Shown one piece after another: positions 17,192 through 24,697 of a stretch of DNA of 64,000 nt; the stretch's first letter is position 1, and each line of letters opens with the position of its first letter. The stretch comes from Desulfomicrobium escambiense DSM 10707 (lineage in GTDB: Bacteria; Desulfobacterota; Desulfovibrionia; Desulfovibrionales; Desulfomicrobiaceae), in assembly GCF_000428825.1 (NCBI RefSeq), contig NZ_KE386804.1, positions 9,546-73,545 of the forward strand, read 5' to 3'. The notes beneath the pieces are model-generated. The model saw nothing but the letters and a program-made list of their open reading frames with translations. It was not told the DNA's origin and did no database searches. Both the position numbers and the translations under genes were made by a program.

Positions 17192-17854
17192 ATGCCGAAA
17201 AGCACGGTTCTCTTGATCGAAGACGACAATCTGCTGCGCATGGGACTGAAATCCATGATCGGCATGAAAGAGGATTACGTCGTCGACGCGGACGTGGCCA
17301 CGGGCAGGGAAGGCATCCAGGCCTTCAGCCAGCAGCATGCGGACATTGTCCTGCTCGACCTGCGCCTGCCGGACATGCCCGGCACCGAAGTGCTCAAAAG
17401 GCTGCGGGAAAAGGACAAGACTGTGAAGATCATCGTGCTCACGGCCTGCGACAGCGACGAAATGCTCTTTGAGACGCTCGAGTACGGCACTAACGCTTAC
17501 GTTCTCAAGGGAGAAAATCCCGACGAGCTTTTTCTCGCCATCAAATACGCCCTGAACGACGATCTTTTCATCAGCCCGAGGCTGGCGAAAACAATCGTCA
17601 AAGACTACCTTTTCGCCACACGCCAGCGCAAGGGCTTCCCGACTTTGCAGTGCCTGACCCCGAGAGAGCTGGAAGTGGTCAGGTACATTTTCGACGGCAG
17701 AAAAAGCAGAGAAATAGCCGACATGCTCTCCATCAGCATCAAGACTGTCGACAAGCACCGCTCGAACATTCTGCAGAAGATCGGCATTCACAATTTCAAT
17801 GAATTGCGACAGGGCGGGTTGTATTTGCTTGATTTCATGAAGCAGGCTGAATAG
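17192..17854 (+). CDS. LuxR/NarL-family response regulator (paralog B)
   Basis: A 220-residue receiver plus GerE-type helix-turn-helix protein. The receiver has LLIEDDNLLRMGLK, the phospho-acceptor in IVLLDLRLPDMPG, and Lys in YVLKGENP. The HTH half has LTPRELEVVRYIFDGRKSRE and 'IKTVDKHRSNILQKIGI'. It is similar along its full length to the regulators at 16025 and 20366. RBS AGGGGCGAA precedes the start. It is probably followed in the same transcript by the receiver-HPt gene 58 bp downstream. Target genes are unknown; the local secretion/adhesin cluster is the natural guess. Confidence 0.92.
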   Translation: MPKSTVLLIEDDNLLRMGLKSMIGMKEDYVVDADVATGREGIQAFSQQHADIVLLDLRLPDMPGTEVLKRLREKDKTVKIIVLTACDSDEMLFETLEYGTNAYVLKGENPDELFLAIKYALNDDLFISPRLAKTIVKDYLFATRQRKGFPTLQCLTPRELEVVRYIFDGRKSREIADMLSISIKTVDKHRSNILQKIGIHNFNELRQGGLYLLDFMKQAE

Positions 17855-17912
17855 CCGGCAGCCATGACGGCCGGTTCCCGATCAACCCGTTGGACACATG
17901 GGGTTAGCAGGC

Positions 17913-18695
17913 ATGACGCTAAGCAGCAGACGCATCCTTCTCGTTGACGACGACGAAATAAGCCGTCTTGTGGCCGCCGAAATCCTGACGCACCTTGGAG
18001 CAACCGTCGATCTTGCGGCGGTGCCGGATGATGCCATGCGCTTGGTCGGCGAAAACCGCTACGACCTGATCATGCTCGACCTGTTCATGCCTAACGTGAA
18101 CGGAATTGACTTGGCAGGCATCATGATTGCCCTCGACGGATCCCTGACGGAGAAAATCACCCTCCTTACCGCCGGCGGTCCCGATGGTTCGAGTCCGGTC
18201 CCGGCGACTCGGCTGCACGTTTTCAGCAAACCGCTCCAAGCGGACGAGGTGCTCGATTTTCTGGCCGCCACCGCATCCGGAGAACGATATGACGTCGAAG
18301 TCCCGGCCGAAAACCCGGAATATCCGAAAATCGACGGCATCGACATACCGATCGGAATTCGAAACTTCATGGGACTGGAACAGTCGTACTTTGCGACACT
18401 GAGCGCATTTCCGGAGTACAGCCGCAAACTTCTTGACGACCTCACCCTGAACGCGGCCAAGTCGAACACGAGGGAATGCCGCAGGCTCGCCCACAGTCTG
18501 AAAGGATCTTCCGCCATGATCGGGGCGCTGGATATCCATGCCCTGGCCAAACAGATCGAATCTTCGTGCACCCAATCTCCCGCCCCGGGACAAAACACAG
18601 ACCTCTTTCAACGCCTCGAAGCGCTCATCCACAGAACAAACCACAGCATTGAAGCCTGCATCACGCGTCAGCACAGGCTCTTCCGGGAATTCTGA
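17913..18695 (+). CDS. Receiver-HPt two-domain phosphorelay protein
   Basis: About 260 residues. The N-terminal receiver has LLVDDDEISR, the phospho-acceptor in LIMLDLFMPNVNG, and Lys in VFSKPLQ. A linker follows, then an HPt domain with the phosphorylatable His in RRLAHSLKGSSAMIGA. There is no kinase or DNA-binding module, so it acts as a relay or sink. I chose ATG 17913, which follows a GGGG stretch at a reasonable distance; an upstream ATG at 17898 would add 5 residues. It sits directly downstream of response regulator B. Its 3' end overlaps the convergent TPR gene by 35 bp. Confidence 0.85.
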   Translation: MTLSSRRILLVDDDEISRLVAAEILTHLGATVDLAAVPDDAMRLVGENRYDLIMLDLFMPNVNGIDLAGIMIALDGSLTEKITLLTAGGPDGSSPVPATRLHVFSKPLQADEVLDFLAATASGERYDVEVPAENPEYPKIDGIDIPIGIRNFMGLEQSYFATLSAFPEYSRKLLDDLTLNAAKSNTRECRRLAHSLKGSSAMIGALDIHALAKQIESSCTQSPAPGQNTDLFQRLEALIHRTNHSIEACITRQHRLFREF

Positions 18696-19350
18696 ATCGA
18701 GTTCTCCCTTTAGAGGCTTCCGGAACAGGCCCCAGTGCATCCCCGGTCCAACGGGGTCGTTTCGCAACCAGAACCTTGCCTGTCGGTACCTCGTCCTCAA
18801 GCAACGTCGGGCGCGGATATCTCCGGTCGAGTTCATAGGCCCGCAGGAAGTCCCGGTACGCATCCCTGACGCTGTTCAATTTCAGCAGCATCCGTCCACG
18901 TTCGTAATAAAAGTCGGCCCTGCCCGGCATGAGTTCGATCAACCTGCTCAGATCTTTCAAAGCCTGACGATGCAGCGAAAGCCGCGAGCACAGTTTCCAC
19001 CGGCCCTGCAACGCCCCGGCGTGGTTCGGCTCAAGAGTGATGGCCAGAGTATAGCTCGAAAGGGCCGCATCTAGACGCCCGGCCTGGAACAATTCCTCGG
19101 CAAGCCTAAAATGGACGGCCGCGGATCCGGCCTCCATGGCGGCAGCGGTTGAAGAGCCGTCAGCCCCAACCCAACCGCCAGGCTTGCGTCCCTGCCCACC
19201 CACGTTGTCAGGACAGTTTCTGGACCGACTCGAAATCAATCCGGCATCCCCGCCCCCCAAGACCGACATATCTCCAGCAGCACCGGCCAACGGCAGGGCA
19301 ACCACGACAACGCAGCACAAACATGCGCACAGTCTCTCCGACATAGCCAT
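18661..19350 (-). CDS. Secreted/periplasmic TPR-repeat protein
   Basis: This 229-residue protein has an N-terminal signal peptide (hydrophobic CLCCVVVVALPLAGAAG) and about three tetratricopeptide repeats in residues 80-185 ('FRLAEELFQAGRLDAALSSY', 'LEPNHAGAL', 'LIELMPGRADFYYERGRML'). TPRs mediate protein-protein contacts. The C-terminal 40 residues are basic and without recognised fold. RBS GGAGGAAG precedes the ATG, and an AT-rich promoter region lies upstream. It runs convergently into the receiver-HPt gene. A periplasmic scaffolding role for the sensor or secretion machinery is only a guess from the neighbours. Confidence 0.7.
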   Translation of the reverse strand: MAMSERLCACLCCVVVVALPLAGAAGDMSVLGGGDAGLISSRSRNCPDNVGGQGRKPGGWVGADGSSTAAAMEAGSAAVHFRLAEELFQAGRLDAALSSYTLAITLEPNHAGALQGRWKLCSRLSLHRQALKDLSRLIELMPGRADFYYERGRMLLKLNSVRDAYRDFLRAYELDRRYPRPTLLEDEVPTGKVLVAKRPRWTGDALGPVPEASKGRTRFRIPGRACADA

Positions 19351-20365
19351 GACGCTTCCTCCATGTACATATTTTCATATATGCCTATGTCAAATTTATA
19401 AATACATACTACGTATAAATTTAAATATTTAATACTCATATTCACTAATATAAGAAAACAAGCATATCACGTGCCATCATTATACATGACACATGATCGG
19501 TACAACGTCGCTCAGAGGCAGATGCGGAATCACGAGGCTTCGACAGCAAAACGACATCGCCATGGCAAAACCCGCGCGAACGGACCAGGCCATTCCTGCC
19601 TCACCGAGAGGACATGCGCGCATGCCTCGCGGCAAAAAAGGCCGGCTCTCGTCAGAGGCGGGCAAGACAGCGGCGTCTGATACGCAGGAAATCCGAAACG
19701 GGCAGAGAAAGGGAGCTTGCGGGAATGCGAGGGCGCACATGGAAGCAGCGCCGGCGGCGATGACGCAGGTGGGAGGAGAGAAACCGGAGCGCATCATGAC
19801 CAGCCAGATGGAACGCCGCTGCAAAAACTCGCAGTCCCCATGAAGACGGGAGTCCATGCCGCGCTGACCATCCAAAACAATGCGGAACTCTGCCTGCGCG
19901 GGTACGACGCCCTCGGTCGTCCGCGAATTTTACAGGAAATTCAGGGGACGAGACTCTTATAAAATCCTTAGTCATCAAGGAAATGCAGAAGGAAAAAGAG
20001 GGGACGCTTCATGAGTCTGCGGCAAGAGTGGGCAGCAAAACGCCTGCGACACAATATATAACTATATGAATTTATATCAAAAATTAGTTTCAAAGGATGG
20101 CAATCAAGCATCGCCAAGGGAAACGTCATTGTTCTCAAAAACAAATACGCATTTATGCGTACTCAATACAACAAAATTTACTCATGCATGAGCATTAAAC
20201 AAAACAGACAAACAAAGAAATACTTAGTAAATAAAGCAACAAATACTTAATAATTTCAATTAATCGAAAAGCATGAATGGCGTAAAGACCCATTACGGAT
20301 ATGAAGAAACATGGAAAGCATTTCTAATCGCGACAAAATCATTTATACAAAGAGGGGTATGCGTG
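19351..20365. other. 1-kb intergenic region with AT-rich flanks and palindromes
   Basis: Bases 19351-19480 are very AT-rich and hold the TPR gene's promoter; ATGTACAT at 19363-19370 is an 8-bp palindrome. The middle (about 19500-20000) is GC-rich with no convincing gene; 19840-19860 resembles a degenerate REP ('catgaagacgggagtccatg'). From 20040 it is AT-rich again, upstream of regulator C, with two palindromes: TACGCAT-TT-ATGCGTA (20146-20161) and CTCATGCATGAG (20181-20192). They could be operators for the 20366 gene. Confidence 0.5.
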
Positions 20366-21034
20366 ATGCTTCACAAAATTCTGCTCGTCGAGGACGACAA
20401 CCTTCTGCGCGTAGGACTCAAATCGATGCTTGAAATGCAGGGAGAGTATGCCGTCGAAAGACATGTCGCAACGGGCACGGAAGCCGTTCAGATTTGCAGG
20501 CAGAGCGCTCCGGACGTCGTCATACTCGACTTGCACCTCCCTGACGAGCCAGGAACTGTTGTGATGAAAAAAATTAAGGAAACGATTCCTGATATAAAAA
20601 TAATCATCCTTTCTTCGTACGACGACAATGAATTGATATATGAAACATTGGAATATGGCGCCAACGCGTACATTTTGAAAGGATCAAACCCTGAAGAACT
20701 TTTTCTCGCCATAAAATATGCATTGGCAGATGAACTATTCATTAGCCCAAAACTCGCAAAAATAATTGTAAAAGATTATTTGTTCGTCAACAGACAGAGG
20801 AAAACTCTACCAGCACTACATAATCTCACATCCAGAGAGAAAGAAGTCGTTAAATATATAATCGACGGAAAAAGAAGCAAAGATATTGCGGACATACTAT
20901 ACATCAGCATAAAAACTGTAAACAAACACAGATCGAATATCCTTGGAAAATTAGGCATGAATAGCTGCAACGAACTCCGCAGAGGAAGCATCCACTTTTT
21001 TGATGAATTAGACAACAGCAAGTCAAAAAAATAG
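20366..21034 (+). CDS. LuxR/NarL-family response regulator (paralog C, AT-rich)
   Basis: A 222-residue receiver plus LuxR-type HTH protein, closely similar in sequence to the regulators at 16025 and 17192. Receiver motifs are LLVEDDNLLRVGLK, the phospho-acceptor in VVILDLHLPDEPG, and Lys in YILKGSNP. The HTH has LTSREKEVVKYIIDGKRSKD and 'IKTVNKHRSNILGKLGM'. ATG 20366 is chosen for the GAGGGG RBS 8 bases upstream; an upstream ATG at 20273 would add 31 unconvincing residues. Codon use is strikingly AT-rich compared with the two paralogs, suggesting separate acquisition or relaxed amelioration. It lies 13 bp from the HD-GYP gene, which it probably leads in an operon. Confidence 0.92.
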   Translation: MLHKILLVEDDNLLRVGLKSMLEMQGEYAVERHVATGTEAVQICRQSAPDVVILDLHLPDEPGTVVMKKIKETIPDIKIIILSSYDDNELIYETLEYGANAYILKGSNPEELFLAIKYALADELFISPKLAKIIVKDYLFVNRQRKTLPALHNLTSREKEVVKYIIDGKRSKDIADILYISIKTVNKHRSNILGKLGMNSCNELRRGSIHFFDELDNSKSKK

Positions 21035-21047
21035 GGAGGGGTGTCTG

Positions 21048-22202
21048 ATGTATTCTACAACAGATAATTCGATAAATTCATACTCAAATTCTAGAATAAG
21101 CGACAAGAATGCAAATTCAAACATCGACAAAAGCGGACATGCATTTGATGAAAAAAAGACGATTCTCATTGTCGATGACGTCAGCATAAACATCGACATT
21201 CTCGCTTACTGTCTTGGCGATGGCTACAAGATTTCAGCATCACAGGACAGCTCGATCGCGCTCAAAAGCATTGCGTTGGAGAAGCCGAGCATGATCATCC
21301 TCGACCTCTTCATGCCGGAGATCGACGGATTCGAATTTTGCCGAGTCATCAAGTCCGACGGTAATTTTTGCGATATTCCCATTGTGTTCATCACGTCGGC
21401 ATCAGATGCGGCCACCCTCAGCAAAGCTTTCGCCATCGGTGCCGTCGACTACATCACGAAACCGATCTCCTCCCAGGAAGTGAGGGCGCGCATCAAAACG
21501 CACCTGCGGCTCAAGGCCGCGGAAGACGCGCTCCGGGAGCAAAACCACCTCCTGGAGATCAAAGTTGCAGAGCGCACCAGAAAAATTCAAGAAAAGCAAA
21601 ATGAAATCAACGAAGTGCAGCACGAAGCGATCCTCAGACTCTGCCTGGCGGCCGAACTCAGGGACAAGGTAACGGGGATGCACATTCGCCGCATTCAGGA
21701 ATACTCGGCGCTACTGGGACGCAAATGCGGCCTGCCCGCGGATCACGTCGAGCTGCTCTACCTGGCCAGCGCCATGCACGACCTCGGAAAAATCGGTATC
21801 CCCGACAGCATTTTGCTCAAGCCGGGCAAGCTCGACGCCGATGAGTGGGTCATCATGAAAAGCCACACCGTCATCGGTGCCCAGAGCCTTGCCAACAGCC
21901 GCTTCAAGCTCATCCAGCTGGCGCAGACCATTGCGCGGTCCCATCACGAAAGATGGGACGGCAAAGGGTATCCAGACCGTCTCAAAGGCCTTGAAATTCC
22001 CATGGAGGCCCGGATCGTGAGCATTGTCGACAGCTTTGACGCCATGCTTGCGCAGCGGCCCTACAAAATACCGATGCCCCTCGAAAAGGTTTTGGAGATC
22101 ATTCGATCCGAAAGGGATCAGGCGTTCGACCCGGCCATCGTGGACATCTTTCTCGCCAACATTACGGAGTTTCAAAACGTCGCAACGGCTTTTTCCGATT
22201 GA
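21048..22202 (+). CDS. Receiver-HD-GYP cyclic-di-GMP phosphodiesterase (RpfG-like)
   Basis: A 384-residue protein with an unstructured Ser/Asn-rich N-terminus (about 1-35), a receiver (ILIVDDVSIN, phospho-acceptor in IILDLFMPEIDG, Lys in ITKPIS), a coiled-coil linker (about 160-195), then an HD-GYP domain. Metal and signature motifs are intact: HDLGKIGIPD and HHERWDGKGYP. The family hydrolyses c-di-GMP, usually lowering biofilm and adhesion. Phosphorylation by the local kinases would tie the phosphorelay to second-messenger levels. Its first 150 bp are AT-rich like the preceding gene; the rest returns to GC-rich codons. The RBS is GGGAGGGG. Confidence 0.93.
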   Translation: MYSTTDNSINSYSNSRISDKNANSNIDKSGHAFDEKKTILIVDDVSINIDILAYCLGDGYKISASQDSSIALKSIALEKPSMIILDLFMPEIDGFEFCRVIKSDGNFCDIPIVFITSASDAATLSKAFAIGAVDYITKPISSQEVRARIKTHLRLKAAEDALREQNHLLEIKVAERTRKIQEKQNEINEVQHEAILRLCLAAELRDKVTGMHIRRIQEYSALLGRKCGLPADHVELLYLASAMHDLGKIGIPDSILLKPGKLDADEWVIMKSHTVIGAQSLANSRFKLIQLAQTIARSHHERWDGKGYPDRLKGLEIPMEARIVSIVDSFDAMLAQRPYKIPMPLEKVLEIIRSERDQAFDPAIVDIFLANITEFQNVATAFSD

Positions 22203-22597
22203 ACGTCCTCCTGCCGCGGTTACGGCAGCCTGACCGCTGCGATATTCTAGCCGAAGGAGGCACGGCGGTGCGCATGACCGCTTACCGCCCATTAAACGTC
22301 GCTCATCCGTGATTTCCCACCTCCACGCTCCCTGCAGGTCCGCTCATCCCGGAGCCGATCCGGATCAGCGGGCGCCCCGCCTGCGCCCACGACAGACCAT
22401 GACCCGACGGATAAGCGGCGCGATTCGGCCGCCAAGCGGCCGATCCCCCATCCCGGTAGCACGCGGCGCCTTCGGACAAACCAATGACCGGAATCCATGT
22501 CCATTCACCGGAAATGGGATGCGCGACCATAAAAAGCGTGTCAGAAAGAAGCATCATCAACTTCGAAGCAGCGACGCCGCAAGGCAGGGAGGACGAA
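22203..22597. other. 395-bp intergenic region before the symporter genes
   Basis: A small stem (CTGCCG/CGGCAG, 22211-22228) follows the HD-GYP stop but lacks a U-run. An AGGAGG at 22255-22260 precedes a 14-codon GTG-initiated frame (22268-22312), which I do not call a gene. The remainder is GC-rich and should hold the symporter promoter, but no clear hexamers were seen. Confidence 0.35.
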
Positions 22598-22849
22598 ATG
22601 CAGACATCAATGCAACGGTACTGGAAAGCGAACCTGACCTACATGGTCATCCTGCTGACCATATGGGCACTGGTTTCCTATGTCTTCGGCATCCTTTTCG
22701 TGAACGAACTGAACGCATTCCATCTCGGCGGGTTCCCCTTGGGCTTCTGGTTCGCCCAGCAAGGGTCCATCTACGTATTCGTCATCCTCATCCTCGCCTA
22801 CTTCCTGCTCATGGACCGACTGGACAAGAAATTCGACGTGCACGAATAA
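22598..22849 (+). CDS. DUF4212 small subunit of a sodium:solute symporter
   Basis: This 83-residue membrane protein has two hydrophobic segments (TYMVILLTIWALVSYVFGIL and IYVFVILILAYFLLM) joined by the family-typical FHLGGFPLGFWFAQQGS loop, and ends in LDKKFDVHE. DUF4212 proteins are encoded directly upstream of VC_2705-type SSS permeases and are thought to be their small subunit. ATG 22598 is chosen for the GGGAGGA RBS 4 bases upstream. The SSS gene starts 24 bp downstream. Confidence 0.92.
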   Translation: MQTSMQRYWKANLTYMVILLTIWALVSYVFGILFVNELNAFHLGGFPLGFWFAQQGSIYVFVILILAYFLLMDRLDKKFDVHE

Positions 22850-22873
22850 CCTACGCAATCACGGGGAACGCAT

Positions 22874-24649
22874 ATGTCACTGCAAATCTGGACCTATCTC
22901 ATCGTCGGGGCGACCTTTTCGCTCTACATCGGCATCGCCTGGAGCGCGCGGGTCAAGGACACCAAGGGCTTCTACGTGGCCGGCGGCGGCGTGCCGCCCC
23001 TGGCCAACGGCATGGCCACGGCCGCGGACTGGATGAGCGCGGCGTCCTTCATCTCCATGTCCGGCATGATCGCCTTCATGGGCTACGCCGGATGCATGTA
23101 TCTCATGGGCTGGACCGGCGGCTACGTGCTCCTGGCTCTGCTCCTGGCCCCCTATCTGCGCAAGTTCGGCAAGTTCACGGTGCCTGACTTCGTCGGCGAC
23201 CGCTATTACTCCTCGGCCGCGCGCGTGGTGGCCCTGATCTGCGCCATCTTCGTCTCCCTGACCTACGTGGCTGGGCAGATGCGCGGCGTAGGCATCGTCT
23301 TCAGCCGCTTTCTCGAAGTGGACGTCAACACGGGCGTCATCATCGGCATGGTCCTGGTTTTCTTTTACGCCGGCATCGGCGGCATGAAGGGCATCACCTG
23401 GACCCAGGTCGCCCAGTACTGCGTGCTCATCACGGCCTTCCTGGTCCCGGCCGTCGCCATCTCCGCCAAGCTGACCGGACATTTCCTGCCCCAGATCGGC
23501 TTCGGCAGCACCCTGGTCGACGGCCCGCATTCAGGCAAATACCTGCTCGACACCCTGAACCAGATCGGAACGGACCTCGGCTTCGCCGAATACACCTCGG
23601 CCTTCGGGGCGGGAGCCAAGCCCATGATCGACGTCTTCGCCATCACCATGTGCCTCATGGTCGGCACAGCCGGACTGCCCCACGTCATCATCCGCTTCTA
23701 CACCGTGCCCACGGTGCGGGCCGCGCGCATCTCGGCCCTCTATGCGCTGTTTTTCATCGCCATCCTGTACACCACGGCACCGGCCCTGGGCGCCTTCGCC
23801 CGCTACACCCTGACCAACGTACTGAGCAACACCACCTACGCCACGGCCCCGTCCTGGTTCAAGAACTGGGAAAAAACGGGCCTCCTGGCCTGGCTGGACA
23901 AGAACAACGACGGCGTCATCACCTACCGCGCCGGCGCGCCCTTCAAGGGCAAACCGGTCTTCAGCGGCGAAGCCGGCCCCGCCGGCCAGCGCATGCTCAA
24001 GAACGAGGCCACGGACAACGACAACGAGCTGTACATCGACAACGACATCATGGTCCTGGCCACCCCCGAGATCTCGCAGCTTCCCAACTGGGTCATCGCC
24101 CTGGTGGCGGCCGGCGGGCTGGCCGCGGCCCTGTCCACGGCGGCGGGGCTCCTGCTGGTCATCTCCTCGGCCATCTCCCACGACCTCTACTACCGCATTA
24201 TCAACCGCGAGGCCTCAGAGCAGAAGCGTCTGGCCATCGGGCGCATCATGATGGGCATCGCCGTGCTCGTGGCCGGCTATTTCGGCATCAACCCGCCCGG
24301 CTTCGTGGCCCAGGTGGTGGCCTTCGCCTTCGGCCTGGCCTCGGCGTCCTTCTTCCCCGTCATCGTGCTAGGCATCTTCTGGAAGCGGGCCACCAGGGAA
24401 GGGGCCATCAGCGGCATGGTCACGGGCATCGGCTTCACCATGTTCTACATCGTGCAGACCAAGTTCATGGGCGTGGCACCGTGGTTCATGAACATCAGCC
24501 CCGAGGGCATCGGCACCGTAGGCATGCTCCTGAACTTCACGGTGACCATCCTGGTGTCCCTGTGCACGGCAGCGCCTCCGGCCGCCGTGCAGGACATGGT
24601 CGAAAGCGTGCGCATCCCCCGCGGGGCCGGCGCCGCGGTTGACCACTAA
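22874..24649 (+). CDS. Sodium:solute symporter, VC_2705/ActP-like
   Basis: A 591-residue multi-spanning cation:solute symporter (SSS family). The hallmark regions are 'VKDTKGFYVAGGGVPPLANG' near the N-terminus and 'GTAGLPHVIIRFYTVPTVRA' in the middle, followed by about six more helices. Relatives such as ActP carry acetate and other short monocarboxylates. This subfamily is longer and is accompanied by DUF4212, as here. An extramembrane loop near residue 342 holds an EF-hand-like sequence (DKNNDGVIT). The substrate is not proven; acetate or another organic acid fits a sulfate reducer. The DUF294 regulator gene follows directly. Confidence 0.92.
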   Translation: MSLQIWTYLIVGATFSLYIGIAWSARVKDTKGFYVAGGGVPPLANGMATAADWMSAASFISMSGMIAFMGYAGCMYLMGWTGGYVLLALLLAPYLRKFGKFTVPDFVGDRYYSSAARVVALICAIFVSLTYVAGQMRGVGIVFSRFLEVDVNTGVIIGMVLVFFYAGIGGMKGITWTQVAQYCVLITAFLVPAVAISAKLTGHFLPQIGFGSTLVDGPHSGKYLLDTLNQIGTDLGFAEYTSAFGAGAKPMIDVFAITMCLMVGTAGLPHVIIRFYTVPTVRAARISALYALFFIAILYTTAPALGAFARYTLTNVLSNTTYATAPSWFKNWEKTGLLAWLDKNNDGVITYRAGAPFKGKPVFSGEAGPAGQRMLKNEATDNDNELYIDNDIMVLATPEISQLPNWVIALVAAGGLAAALSTAAGLLLVISSAISHDLYYRIINREASEQKRLAIGRIMMGIAVLVAGYFGINPPGFVAQVVAFAFGLASASFFPVIVLGIFWKRATREGAISGMVTGIGFTMFYIVQTKFMGVAPWFMNISPEGIGTVGMLLNFTVTILVSLCTAAPPAAVQDMVESVRIPRGAGAAVDH

Positions 24650-24697
24650 CCTTTGACGCGGGGGCCGGGCGACCGGCCCCCGGACAAGGACGGCGCC

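Noticed and set aside
19480-19978. Open frames of about 110-130 codons on both strands in the 1-kb gap
   Set aside because: Overlap each other, no RBS with conserved product; one contains a translated REP-like sequence ('GMDSRLHGD').
20040-21200. AT-rich regulator C as an insertion-sequence or phage island
   Set aside because: No transposase, integrase, terminal repeats or target duplication seen; composition alone is not enough.
22268-22312. 14-codon GTG-initiated leader-peptide-like frame after an AGGAGG
   Set aside because: Too short, no regulatory codon run and no attenuator downstream.
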